A stretch of 27,247 nucleotides of DNA from Neelides folsomi (GCA_034687125.1 JAQGBZ010000609.1:1-27247); one strand, 5' to 3'. Counted from the stretch's first letter, positions 1 to 10,421 are shown. Made by a program: numbers and translations. Notes: a model not told the origin generated them from the sequence alone.

Positions 1-2
1 CG

Positions 3-975
3 AGCTTTATTTTGGAATCTTCTCATTATGTAAAATTCGGTTCACAAAAGTCTGGGATTCTTGAAAATAATTATGGTGTTAAACAGGGGAGTAAAATTGG
101 TCCAATTCAATTCTTATTGTGAGTTAAAATGTTAAGCGGATGATAGCTACTTAACCATTTCGTGCCTTCCTTGTGATATTGATCCAAAATAACAACTGAT
201 TTAAATAATATTATTTTATGGTGTAATAAAAATTTACTTAAATGTAATGCTGATAAGTTTGAATTTGTAATATTCGGCACTCCAAATAATGTAAACAATG
301 TAAAAAAGTTAAATCTCAAGCTGAAAACTAGCATTTGTAATATTGATTTGAGTTTTCAACTAAAAATATTAGGAGTAATATTTGATTCAAATTGTACATG
401 GAAAGCTCATCTTAATAAACTCTCTAGTGAAGTTTACCTTTTATATAAAAACCTGTTATAATATAAAAAGTTACTTAAATAAGGAGCAATTATCATTAAT
501 GTGCAATTCCATTATCTTACCAAAATTATTTTACGGAATTGAACTTTTGGGTTCTGCTGATATTATCACATTAAAAATGCCTTATAAATATCTTAAACTT
601 CTTGCCCGTTTACTGTTAAATGTTAACAAATATGATCACATTTCCACTAAAATGAAGAAGGAACTTGGTTGGTTAGACATTAAAAGTATGTATAAATTAT
701 CCATTGCTAATGTAATGCTTAAACTAATAAATCCAATTACTTTTCCTCCTTACTTTAAGAACTATTTTAAAACTAACTCGGATATTCATAATTACCCAAC
801 TCGTCAATTGAATAACTTACACTCTTTTACTCCTAAAAATAATTTTGGTATAAGATCTTTCTTGTATAATGGGGCAGTAACTTGGAATGAAGTTTCACAT
901 TTTGTCAATAGTAGTAACTCTAACTTTAAAAATTTCTCTAATGATGTGTATAAATATTTACTAAATCAACAATAA
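3..975 (+). pseudogene. Broken reverse transcriptase, C-terminal half
   Basis: The gene copied the element's RNA into DNA at a nicked target. Position 3 onward reads in one frame to GVKQGSKIGPIQF (about 78-117), the counterpart of the GVPQGS..GPLLF motif of LINE reverse transcriptases. A second frame carries ADDSYLTIS (136-162), the catalytic Asp-Asp motif. The first frame then resumes with LLKCNADKFEFVIFG and LKILGVIFDSNCTWKAHL (about 231-417), matching the K..FLG..ID..L.W..H region. From about 445 a third stretch runs to the stop at 975 and ends in the usual LINE tail (IHNYPTRQ, RSFLYNGAVTWNEV). At least two frame changes, a stop after the first block and a short deletion before ADD make it dead. 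Upstream endonuclease lies outside the window. Confidence 0.8.
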
Positions 976-1149
976 TTATGTATTATTATATTTAATTTAA
1001 TTTATATTTAACTTATATGTAATGTCTTTTATAAATAGTATATTATTACTGAGGGGTCACATAATTACCCTTGTTTGCATGGGCCGTGATCTCTTGTTTC
1101 ATGCAACATAGATATTTCTGATATCTTTGAATGCTATGAACAAAAACCC

Positions 1150-1168
1150 ATGTATGTATGTATGTATG
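1150..1168 (+). repeat. (ATGT)n tail of the non-LTR element
   Basis: Nearly five tandem ATGT units directly follow the 3' UTR of the retrotransposon. This fits the microsatellite 3' tail left by target-primed reverse transcription in CR1/L2-type elements. Confidence 0.7.
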
Positions 1169-1337
1169 ATTGTAATTTTTGATGATTAATTTTAGAATTT
1201 GAATGGGTATTTTGGTTGATAAAAGATTTAAGTGTAACTTTGAAACTGATTATTAATACTATTTATGTAGTATATACGAATTTTGAATATAGTAAAGAAC
1301 TATTATTATAGCAACTTTTATACAGTAGTAAGTATTA

Positions 1338-1428
1338 ATATAGTAAGTTTGAATATACCAACTTTTAACATAGTAACTTTTATTGTAGTAACTTTGACGT
1401 ATAGTAAGTTTGATTATAGTAAGTTTGA
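1338..1428 (+). repeat. 15-bp minisatellite
   Basis: Six consecutive units of 15 (once 16) bp follow the consensus atatagtaa(c/g)ttt(g/t)a, starting at 1338, 1353, 1368, 1383, 1398 and 1414. More diverged units precede them from about 1300. The unit is a multiple of three and mostly stop-free, which is why open frames of 60-100 codons cross it on both strands. I read no gene here. Confidence 0.75.
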
Positions 1429-4394
1429 TGGGATACCTTCCCAATATTCGCTCCTACGCTTTCCTAACCTCATTTTCATTAGCGTAAAGCATTTGGGTTC
1501 AAAATCTTCTTTATGCCTTCGACGGAAGTTTCCTACATTAAAATTCACAGTAAAATCACAAAATAAAATCTCCAGAGGAAACCGAACATAAGAATTTCAT
1601 TTGTTTGCTTTTGATACATCCACGATAAATTCATATCTTTTTCTTACATTTAATGATACATGTTTTATGTTCTAATTTAAACTTATTTCATATAAACTGT
1701 ATATTTTCAAAATATGAGTTATACGCTCATATTTCATATGAGCTCTCTATTAGAATTAATGCGAATAACTCAAAGCAAATAATGTACTTAAATTCCATTG
1801 GATTAAATATTTGAAGTTTTTAATAAATTCCAATAATCTCCACTCATTTTATAACAAAGATAAACTACAAATACCATATATCTGTATTTTATATTTTTAT
1901 ATATCTGTCGTACAAAATAACAATTTTCAATTTAGTCTTAAATAAAAATTAAAGTTAAAATATTTGATAATGTAATTAAATATTGGAATTTTTAAAAATT
2001 ATCAAATTTGACATTACCTTGAATGGCCAAACACAGGAAGATGCAGAAGAAAAAGGAACGAAGTAAAATGGGAAATTCCATTATTTTTTCAAATCTCACA
2101 ATAGACGTCTGGACATTTAAAATATTTATTTGTGTTATTAATTAGGAATATTATTTTATTATTTAATGGGAATTTTAAAAATATGCTTTTAAATGTGAAA
2201 TATTAATAAAAATGTAAAGGGTCTGAATGGGGACCTTTGTGAGTGTTTGGGTAGGAAGATGGTCGTTGTGTGCTGGTTGGGTTCTGAATGCTCCTTCTTC
2301 AATTCTACTCTTCTTTTTGTTCTTTGGAGTTCCTGGTGATTGTTGTGGTTTCAAGTTCAAATTGGTAAATGGGGAAGAATCGGAAGATATACAATTTTTA
2401 TTTCCTTCCTTCACCTTCGCCCCTCACAAGATCCGTTCAAATTACATCAAAACTTCCACCCTTGAGCTTATGCAAATTGTAAACTTTCACGCTCCTTATC
2501 ACCAAATCCACACAATGGAACAAAATTCAAGTTCTCAATCTTACAAAATGAAAGTTCAATAAATAATGCCAAATCCCGGTAATATAGTTTCCCCTATCTC
2601 CCTCTTTACTATGCCTATTGGTCATCTTGAGAATTTCCTTTTTTATTGTTGAGCCTACTTTCGATACTTTAATGAATCAATTACACGATTTTACGACTAC
2701 AACCGACGAATAAATAAGTGAAGTGACTAAATTACTAAATATTCAATTCCATATTAAAAGACATTTAGATCTTCTGGTAATTCAAGTTCACAAGTTCAAA
2801 ATTTTTCACATATCATATATCTCATTTTAATTTTCCTTTAAATAATTTATATCTATTTATTTGTATTATAGTATGTTAAATTATTTGATGATATACATAT
2901 CCTATTTATTTATTATATTAATTTACTTTTATGTATAGTATCATATAAAATATTATTATATTTAAAATATTTACAAAACTATTTATAAACAATAATAAGT
3001 TAAATATTTCTTAGAAGTTTAAAACAAATATTTTTAACCTATAAAGACTTAACAATGCCAATGACAATTGGCAAGAAGTTCAAAGTATAAGTTTCACCCT
3101 TCACCTTCAATTAGAAATTAGTTTACTTTGTTCATTTCCCTTTTATAACGGAAATCACAGTTTTTCAATTGACACCATTGAATGAAAGTGTTGACAATCG
3201 TGGGAAAACTATAATAATATAGTTTTTACAGTAAAATGAGAGAAAGTCGACAATTAGTTTTTTAACAATGAACAATGATATGGTTGCTCCGACTGTCTTA
3301 TACTATGACCTTTTTAGATAGAAATTAAGGAATTGTATGGTGACATTAACTGGCTTCTTATTTATTATCATCGTTTAATCTTTTCACTTAATTACACTCA
3401 CAACATTTTTACCAAATTTTAATTGCCACTTTTCGAAATTAATTAAAATTTGATATATTTTATTATACACTTTTAATATCCAAATAATTTTAGTTAATTT
3501 TTTAATAGCAGAAGTTAAGGGTGGACATATTTAATAATATAGTAGTACTTATGTATGTATGGGTATACTATAACATATAAGTATGCACAATTGAGGTTGT
3601 AATCAAGCAGATGTTCTTTGAGGAGTAATTAACCTTAAAACAACTTTTGTTCTAATTACAAAATTCCCTAATTGAACATCAAATGAACCTGAACAAATGA
3701 AGTTGTCACATGAAGAAACGCATTATATTTAATCATTAATTATTATTATTAATTATTTTATATTTCTTTTACATGATGTTTTATATTTTTATTTATAATT
3801 GACATGTTTACTACAAAATAACATAAGACACTTGTAATAATGTAATAAAGAATGCATCCGAAAACTAATGATAAGAAGATGATTTGCAAAAATGTAATGA
3901 CTTTCAATTTAAGTAGTAACATTTGCATTGAAGTCCTTTCATTTTCTAAATCTCTTGGTATAATGGAGATTATGACTTTTGTGTTAATGAAAATTGAAAC
4001 GTTGGTTTGAAGAGTATCTTTTGTATTGTAAATATGAATTCATTTTCCTTCTCTATCAATCTCAAATATTCTGAATGTGAGTGAAGTGGTGTGATGAAGT
4101 GAGAAGTGGAAGCAACCAGATGGACAATTTCCTTAATTCAATTCATAACCACACTAAACAATTCCCCCTATCTTTTACATTACATATGACGAAGCCAGGA
4201 GTCTCGTTATCACTCACTTGGAAAGTCTCAAACGACTTGAAGTGCAATTACACAAAGATATAACTCTTTTATATTCTTCAATTTTCATATCATTGAACTT
4301 GAACTCCATCACTTTTTATATTTGAATAATCAAAAGGAAATATTTCATAAATATCATTGTATTAAAATAATTATAAATATAAAGATATTAGTTG
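1429..4394. other. Intergenic DNA, no gene recognised
   Basis: AT-rich sequence with frequent stops in all frames. The only longer open frame (2227-2562) starts with a hydrophobic run but shows no domain, no splice context and no codon regularity I can defend. No RNA gene, long repeat or transposon end was recognised. Confidence 0.5.
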
Positions 4395-4500
4395 TACAGA
4401 GTGAACCATAAGTAACGCATTATACGTATAGGGTTACTAATACTACTACCGATTGAATGTATGATATGATGCGTTATATTTACTAATGGTTCACTCTGTA
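4395..4500. mobile_element. 106-bp palindromic MITE
   Basis: The two ends are inverted copies. The left begins tacagagtgaaccat (4395-4409) and the right ends atggttcactctgta (4486-4500). Similarity continues inward through acgcat (4415-4420) and its complement atgcgt (4469-4474). The outermost bases are TA on both sides, so a TA target duplication with ends starting CAGAGTGAACCA is likely, as for Tc1/mariner-derived MITEs. No coding capacity. Confidence 0.7.
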
Positions 4501-5242
4501 TATTCGATGTTGCCTATATGTAAATTCTTTTACTATAAAAAGATTTTATTATTAAGTTTCTTCCAAGTATTAACTCAAATGACAATGACCCCAGGCCCCA
4601 GGATGATGTTTAATAAAACTCCCCGGGTTGAAATTTTATATTTTTCGTGATGGGGTGATTGTGTGAAGGGATATAAAGTCTTTTTATTTCGAGTCTCACG
4701 GCCCAAAACAATAAATATTTGACACTTACTGTAATATGATTCATTGCTTTGATGCGCTTTTGACAATGACTATATGAACTTAATGTTACAGATGTATGTA
4801 TTAAAATTAAATTTATAGTTCTACATATAAAGCTATTTTTCCAACCCATCCTCTTCTGAATATAAAAAACTACAATAAAATTTTAACGCGAGATTAAAAT
4901 TATATTGTAGACTTGAGATGAATGACAGGGCTTTTAGGATTATCCGTAAAATTGTAGTTTTGACATACTTTTGGATACTCTCAAGTTTCCTTTAATTGGG
5001 TTTTTAATTCCCTCATTTGTATTGAATATGTTATTTATATTTAATACCTGTTATATTATTAAAAGGATTTATTTCGTTGATTAATCAGATTTTTTACATT
5101 TGGAGAAAATATTAAATTAATCATAACGGCATTTTAATTTAATATTCTATTATGTTTAACAATTCATCTTTTAATAACAAATCGATAATTATATCTTGGC
5201 AACTTTTGTTTGATTTTATGTCGTCTGATTTACAAAAAAGAA
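4501..5242. other. Intergenic DNA, no gene recognised
   Basis: AT-rich stretch between the small MITE and the stop codon of the downstream F-box unit. Small open frames on the minus strand (4575-4849) have no recognisable domain. It must hold the 3' UTR of the 5243-7175 unit, but I see no convincing canonical AATAAA close to the stop. Confidence 0.45.
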
Positions 5243-7175
5243 TTAGCGATTAAGTTCCCGACGTTGCTTTGGGGTTGGACGAAAGTGCTCGTTGTGGATT
5301 TTGCGCGAGTCGAGAAATTTCTTCAAAGCATCGTGTTTTGGAAAAGTTCGAATGAGCCAAGGGAAAAACAAATCACCAGTATTTTTCATAAAGTCGTCCT
5401 GAGTGGAGCAAAGAGTAAAATTGAATTTGGTAATTTCCTCAGTAGTGAAATTCCCCGTTGCATCATTTAGTTTCTCAAGTGAGTTAATCCCCAAATGGAC
5501 TTCTCTATTTCTCTTTTTCCATTTCAAACCGCTGTAGAAAGAAACCGAGTAGTTTTCAATTGAATCCCATTTATTTCCCATCCAAACAAAAAAGGGATAA
5601 GCCACGATTTGACTTTGCCTCCAAATTATGTTGCATCAAAAACCCATTGTCGTCCAGTTTCAAAACATCCATGTGGAAATGTGTGAGGAATGGAGCAAAT
5701 TCCTTGAGGAAATCAAAGAAATAGGGAAATTCTCCGAAACTCCATTGGATGCTGACTTTGTCCAGAATGAGCTTTTTCACATTGATCCAAGGCACGGGAT
5801 GGTCGGAGAACACAGGAATCATCGATGTTTTGAATTCCTTCACGAGCGGACATTCCCGGGCCAATTTGTCCAAAATGGGGAGGACAAATCTTCGACCATA
5901 ATTTTCTGTAAATTCGAGGAATTTGAGATTTCCGAACCCTGATGGGACCAAAGGGAGAATCATCGAAGTGTCGTTTCCATCGTTGTCGAACATCAATGTA
6001 TCCAAATGGATGTAATCACCAGTTTGGTATTTTAATTTCGTGACTGTTTCCGGAGTGGAAGTCAAATTGTTAAGAAATCTCCAAATGTTCAAATATCCCT
6101 CTCTTCCATTACTAAATTCAAAACTATAAAATATATTGAATTAATTAAAATAATTATTTAAAAAAAACTAATTAATTTGGTTCTTATAATTCTAATTACA
6201 TTTTTTAATTATTTAATTAGTGAATACCTACTAATTAAATTGAATAAGTGTTAATTAAATCATTTAATTATTAAATGTATTATTATTGTATGTTATTAAT
6301 AAAATAAAAAAACTTTACATTATTGAAATTGCATTGTTAAAAGTGAGAGTTTCAATCCGCAAGTTCTTGAAATCCTCCCTATTGCCTTTTCCTTCGTCCA
6401 AGTGAAATTCGGTCGACATCACGAGTTTAAATCCCAAAGTTGAAACTTGCGGTGCGTATTTGGAAATTTGACTCATGATCTTTAAAATAACGATTTCTTG
6501 GACAGTTTTGCAGTCGGAGAAAACAGTGATTTGGTCAAGTCTCGGGGCCAATTTCATGATTTCCTCGGAATGGATTTTGAGCCCTTCCTGAGTCTTCCAA
6601 AAAACTTCGAAAGAAATCTTTTTGAGTGAAGGCAAATTGTCAGATCCGAACTTTTCCTTTCTTTTGCCCTCATCATGGAAAAAGGAGTTTTCCACTGGAA
6701 TTGTCACATCATTAAAATGAAAGCTCACAAGGTTGGGGAAATCTTTGAATAAAATTCGTTCGAGTAATTCTTTCTTTAAATTGAACATCTTTGGGAAAGT
6801 TTGACCTCGCATGAATGGCATGATTAGCTTTGGGCGATTGTTCCATTCCTCGATTTCGGCATATTCGACTAAATGATGTGGAAGTCCCATGTGAGTTGTC
6901 TGATCTCCAACAATATTCACGAATTCGATATAAAAATCCTCTGTGAAATCCATTTCAATTTCGAGTCCCATTTGGAATCCTGTATGAAGAAAACCTTGAC
7001 CAAATGTCCGCGTGAAGGATAAAACGCCTTCTTGGTGTGCAAAAACCACTGAGTATTTTTCAGAGATTTCCATTCGGATTAAAATGTCGATTTCTTCCTT
7101 CCAGATCGAATTGACCAGACGAAATTTCATCAATGAACCAAATACTTACAAATGCTCGAAAAGCTTTCTAAGAAC
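5243..7175 (-). pseudogene. F-box-type protein, downstream unit (broken)
   Basis: Second of two tandem paralogous units. F-box proteins bind SKP1 and present substrates to a ubiquitin ligase; this is inferred from a short F-box-like N-terminus (VLRKLFEHL...MKFRLVNSIWKEEIDILIR) followed by about 550 residues with leucine-rich, weakly repetitive segments (for example FPNLVSFHFNDV). The first exon starts at 7175 after TTTCCTAAG and ends at 6319 (donor GTAAAG). The second starts at 6123 after TTTTATAG; the codon splits as AT|T, so the phase is right. Breaks: a TAA at 7146-7148 inside the F-box, where the paralogue has AAA, and a +1 frame change near 5605-5640 before AYPFFVWMGN (Y written as in the frame ending at 5243). 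The product after the shift (GNFTTEEITKF, FPKHDALKKFL) aligns with the upstream unit. Dead gene, or live gene with assembly indels. Confidence 0.6.
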
Positions 7176-7275
7176 CTTAGGAAATAAACAATTAACTATT
7201 ATTAATTAACGAATAAATATTAATTTATTAATTATTATAATATTTAGCATATTAATTTATTAATTTTTTTCTTAC

Positions 7276-9158
7276 AAGTTGAAGATCAAATGGATTTTCA
7301 TTAACAGGTGTGTAAACTTGTTCGGTTTCAGTGACATTGTCATTGCCTTCAGATTTTTTCTCATTCTCGTCAATGAAGAATTGGAATTTTTTGAAAAAAG
7401 TGGTCGAGTGGACGAGATCTATCAAAGTCTCATGTTTGGGAAGATTCTGCAAAAGCCAAACATAAAAATCCTCTTTCGCATGATCAAAAGTATTTTCTTT
7501 CATGATGAGCGGAATTTTTAAACTTTTGATTTCTTTCAATGTAAATTTCCCATCTTCATCGGTTAAATCCTCCGAATGTGTTTCCTCCGTTCGCCGAAAT
7601 CCCCAAATGTGTTTCCTCCGTTCCTTATTCCCAAATGAGGTCTTTATTGAGCGAAATCCTGAATCGATCCAACTCCTTCCATTCATTTCCCATCCAGACA
7701 AAAAACGGATAAGCGGATACATTAAACTGCTTTTTCCCCATCTTCGTTTTCCTCGTACATGTAACATTCAATCCCAATTTCGAGTTCTGTCCCATTTGGA
7801 ATGAAGTTTTTGAGGTAGTTGAAGAAACCGAGGAAATTGTCCGTTTCCCATCTCATCACAAAAATATTCATCAAGCGAGAGGGCTTTCAATTTCGTCCAA
7901 GGGTTCAGGGATTTGGTGAGGTCGGGAAGCCAGGTAGATGTGACGAGTTCTTCAACTGCTGGGAATTCTTTTTCGATCCGATCCAACAATTCAATTTCGT
8001 TAACTTCGGGATAAAACGAAGTTCAAGCCTCCGAACGTGATCGAAACCACTTGGGACGAAATTCTGAACGGCTGCATTGATTTTGTTTAAATTGAACGAT
8101 CGGAGGTCTAAGGAAAATTTCACTTCTTCAGCAGTCTCAAAAATCGGTGTAAAATCTTGAAAAAACTTGTAGAAATTCTCCGTCGTGGCATTGTACCCTT
8201 CCGACATACTTTAAAAAATTAATTATTAGACATTTAAAATAAATGAAATTAAAGTTTAGAATATTTAAATAAGTAAACATTTAATAACAGTAATGGATTT
8301 TAATTCGCTTCTAATCAGGCAAATTAAATTATCTAACTTGACAATCCCTGTCATTTCAAAAGATTTAATCTCCAAATTTTCCAAATCTTCATTCGTCACT
8401 GTGACCAAATCCAAATTGAAATCTGTGCGGCTTTTGTTCAAAAAATTGATTTTCTTCACATTGGGTGCGAATTTTGCCATTGAGATGAGAAAATGCTGAA
8501 GGATTCCTTCGCTCCCGGACATGGTAAATTTGATTTCCTCCAAAGCTGAAGAAATCTTCATTGTTTCTTCAGAGAGAAGTCGAGTTCCGATTAAATCCTT
8601 CCACATCGATTTGACACTCAGACTTTTGAGCTCATTGAGGAATCGACGTGGTTTGGTCTGATTTCCCAAAGCGAAGGTCGAAAAGTTTTCTTCTATAGAA
8701 ACTTCCATGATGCTTAATCGGACCAGATTTGGGAAATGGCCAAAAATGATTTTTCTGAATGAACATCCGTCCATGTGGAACAAAGGAACTCGATGTCTTT
8801 CTTCGACAATGGCCAATCTCAGATCTTCTTGGTTCAACCTATAGAAATCGACCAGATATTTTTTAATGGAGAGACGTCGAGTTGAAGTTCCAACACGAAA
8901 CATGAACTTCTTGTACACGGCATCGTTGATGTCGAAATTCTGGAATAAATTCCATTTGAACGAGTCGTGGAGCGGATCGTTTGGAAAAGTTGTCAGGAAG
9001 TTTTCAATGGATTCTTTCTGGTTGAAGTAAACGACCTTTTTGGATGAGTATTTGACCCGAATCAATTCATCGATCGCGGTTTTGAAAGAGGAATGAACGA
9101 CGCGGAATGGCAACAGCTCATCGACAGTTTTAAAGTTGGCAAAGATGCCTCGAAGGAT
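7276..9158 (-). pseudogene. F-box-type protein, upstream unit (broken)
   Basis: First unit of the tandem pair. After the acceptor ending ATGGATAG it reads ILRGIFANFKTVDELLPF then RVVHSSFKTAIDELIR, a good C-terminal F-box, and continues open to about 8265. The next segment starts at 8209 after TTTTTTAAAG, but no donor of matching phase joins them. Downstream, conserved blocks fall in different frames: VPSGFDHVRRLEL (to about 8015), EIELLDRIEKEFPAVEEL (about 8000-7940), FFNYLKNFIPNG (about 7825-7795), AYPFFVWMGNEWKEL (about 7715-7670), then GKFTLKEIKSLKIP onward from about 7550. There is one in-frame TAA after DLIWE. A 31-bp tandem duplication explains one shift. The last exon ends in NPFDLQL at 7276 with donor GTAAGA, and 100 bp further begins the F-box of the next unit. 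Frame changes at homopolymers could also be uncorrected assembly errors. Confidence 0.6.
7575..7623 (-). repeat. 31-bp tandem duplication inside the F-box unit
   Basis: The 18 bases aatgtgtttcctccgttc occur at 7575-7592 and again at 7606-7623, a period of 31. Because 31 is one more than a multiple of three, the duplication shifts the reading frame of the F-box unit exactly where its frame changes (HLGIS on one side, RTEETHSEDLTDEDG on the other). The downstream unit has no such duplication. Confidence 0.75.
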
Positions 9159-9303
9159 CTATCCATACACAAACATTTATTTGTGCTTTAATTGAATTAA
9201 TGGATTAAAGAATTATTAGAAAGATTAGAAGAATATTTAGAAAATCAATTTTAGTTAATTATTGGTTCTGAAATGATAATTATTATTTTTAGTTGTTTCT
9301 CAC

Positions 9304-9379
9304 ATATGAAATGACTGGTATGTGTTTTGGGTAACTTGTCTCCGCCACCTTTGTCGTCTTTTGATTCTTTGCCACCCAT
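9304..9379 (-). CDS. Possible leader exon of the upstream F-box unit
   Basis: An ATG at 9377-9379 opens a 25-codon charged stretch (MGGKESKDDKGGGDKLPK...) that ends at a good donor (T|GTGAGA, 9303). A 145-bp intron would lead to the F-box exon at 9158. The codon phase does not match: one base is left over while the next exon starts at a codon boundary. Either a base is missing, as at other sites in this locus, or the true leader lies elsewhere. The LP before the splice would suit the start of an F-box. Confidence 0.3.
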
Positions 9380-9853
9380 TAAATCAACGATTTAATTGGA
9401 ATTGGATTGAGAAATTAAGCGTTAACAATTGTAGAATTGGAGAATGAAAATGAGATTTTTCGAAATTTGTATTATGAGTACTGCATTAAAAATAAAATTT
9501 GTTCACTAGGAGTTTTCCGTTTTATTTAATTTTTCCCTGTCCGAGTCCGAGTTAATTGAATTTTGATATAATTATTGATTTTGAGAGATCACTGGACTAA
9601 CAATGAGTTTAAATATTAACTGCATTAATGTTGACTGTAGATTACAACACTGCACATACATATTAAGTGATATTTATTATTCTTATTATAAAAAATTCAA
9701 TTTAATGCTCTTAATTTACATCATTTAATTAAAAAATATTAATAGACTTTCTGAGTAGTAATTTTATTATCAATTATCAAAATAATACTTGTACATTGGT
9801 TTGTAATCAATATTAAGTATAAGACTTAATTACAATTTAATAAAGATTAAAAC
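9380..9853. other. Intergenic DNA upstream of the F-box locus
   Basis: AT-rich, no gene recognised. It would contain the promoter of the minus-strand F-box locus if that is transcribed. Positions 9661-9681 are a 21-bp exact direct repeat of 10436-10456, just beyond the hAT-like element. Confidence 0.4.
9661..9681 (+). repeat. Direct repeat, copy 1 (21 bp; copy 2 at 10436-10456)
   Basis: The 21 bases starting tattaagtgatatttatta are identical at 9661-9681 and 10436-10456. Similarity extends in both directions (cacata before; AT-rich sequence and a shared aatttaca further on). It is not the target duplication of the hAT-like element, which is the separate 8 bp touching the element. It looks like an older local duplication whose second copy neighbours the insertion. 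Confidence 0.6.
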
Positions 9854-9861
9854 ATTGCAAT

Positions 9862-10421
9862 CAGTGGCGGTTTTAGGGGGGTCAAAGGGGTCGGTTGACC
9901 CCCCCCCCCCCTTGGCTTTGGAAAACAATGCAGATATAATTCAATTTTTTAATTGTTCAAAAATAAAATATTTCTAAAAAATATTTCGGAACCTAAAATT
10001 CCTTATTGAAATTGTAAACTATTTTTATTAAATTTTCTTCGGACCTAAAGGTCCGAATAATATGTTCATATTCCAGAATTAAAGTAAATTCAAAAAAAAT
10101 CTACGGACTTAAGGTCCATACTGCAAGAGTTAAATTCAAAAAATTTTCTCTTAGCTTAAAGGTCCATAATATTATAAAAGATAACAATTGCATGGTCTAA
10201 ACTCAATTTAAAAAAAATTTATCTGGTTCTGAAGTTCCCAATTAGATGAACAAACTTTAATATTAAAAAATTGGACCTAAAGGTTTCAATTATTAAATAA
10301 ATAATTCATTAAAAAATTATTAAAACTACAATCAAAAATTAAATTATTAATTTATTAAAAATAGGTAAAATTTATAAAAAAATATTTGACTCCCCCTTCC
10401 AAAATCCTGGGACCGCCCCTG
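9862..10421. mobile_element. Non-autonomous hAT-like element, 560 bp
   Basis: The left end starts cagtggcgg and the right end is the complement of caggggcgg, a 9-base terminal match with one mismatch followed by G-rich/C-rich sub-termini. CAGTGGCGG/CAGGGGCGG ends are common in hAT elements. The identical 8 bases attgcaat flank it at 9854-9861 and 10422-10429, the 8-bp target duplication expected of hAT. There is no open frame, so it depends on a transposase elsewhere. The interior holds about six copies of a palindrome-like word around GGACCTAAAGGTCC (next entry). A run of 14 C lies at about 9899-9912. The perfect target duplication points to a recent insertion. Confidence 0.85.
9986..10290. 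repeat. Internal palindromic repeats of the hAT-like element
   Basis: A word like ggacctaaaggtcc recurs about every 50-70 bp: near 9986-10003, 10038-10057, 10102-10119, 10150-10167, 10223-10240 and 10271-10289. The copy at 10038-10057 is a perfect hairpin with 9-bp arms ttcggacct/aggtccgaa and a 2-base loop. The others are degenerate. Repeated sub-terminal motifs in hAT elements often bind transposase; that role here is inference. Confidence 0.65.

Larger units (their letters stand above)
1..1168 (+). mobile_element. 3' part of a decayed non-LTR retrotransposon
   Basis: This is the 3' end of a non-LTR (LINE-type) retrotransposon that enters from the left window edge. It shows reverse transcriptase remnants (next entry), a stop at 973-975, about 175 bp of AT-rich 3' UTR, and a terminal tetranucleotide repeat. 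Ending in a short microsatellite rather than poly(A) is typical of CR1/L2-like and related clades. The 3' UTR contains a short less AT-rich block (about 1050-1110). I cannot see the 5' end or a target-site duplication, so clade and insertion limits are open. Confidence 0.75.

Noticed and set aside
1283..1591. 102-codon frame
   Set aside because: Most of it crosses the 15-bp minisatellite; the remainder has no recognisable feature.
2227..2562. 111-codon frame with a hydrophobic N-terminal part
   Set aside because: No recognisable domain, no splice or regulatory context, and no homology signal that I can state; chance length in a locally less AT-rich stretch.
4575..4849. Two overlapping minus-strand frames (63 and 79 codons)
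   Set aside because: No domain, no splice sites with matching phase, no context.
5571..5640. A 31-nt GT..AG intron that would repair the frame before AYPFFVWMGN in the downstream F-box unit
   Set aside because: Far shorter than any intron in this window (about 85 bp minimum) and no equivalent sites exist in the upstream unit.
5210..8499. Several plus-strand open frames of 65-104 codons opposite the F-box units
   Set aside because: Antisense shadows of coding sequence: the minus strand carries the F-box motif, splice sites and the paralogue alignment.
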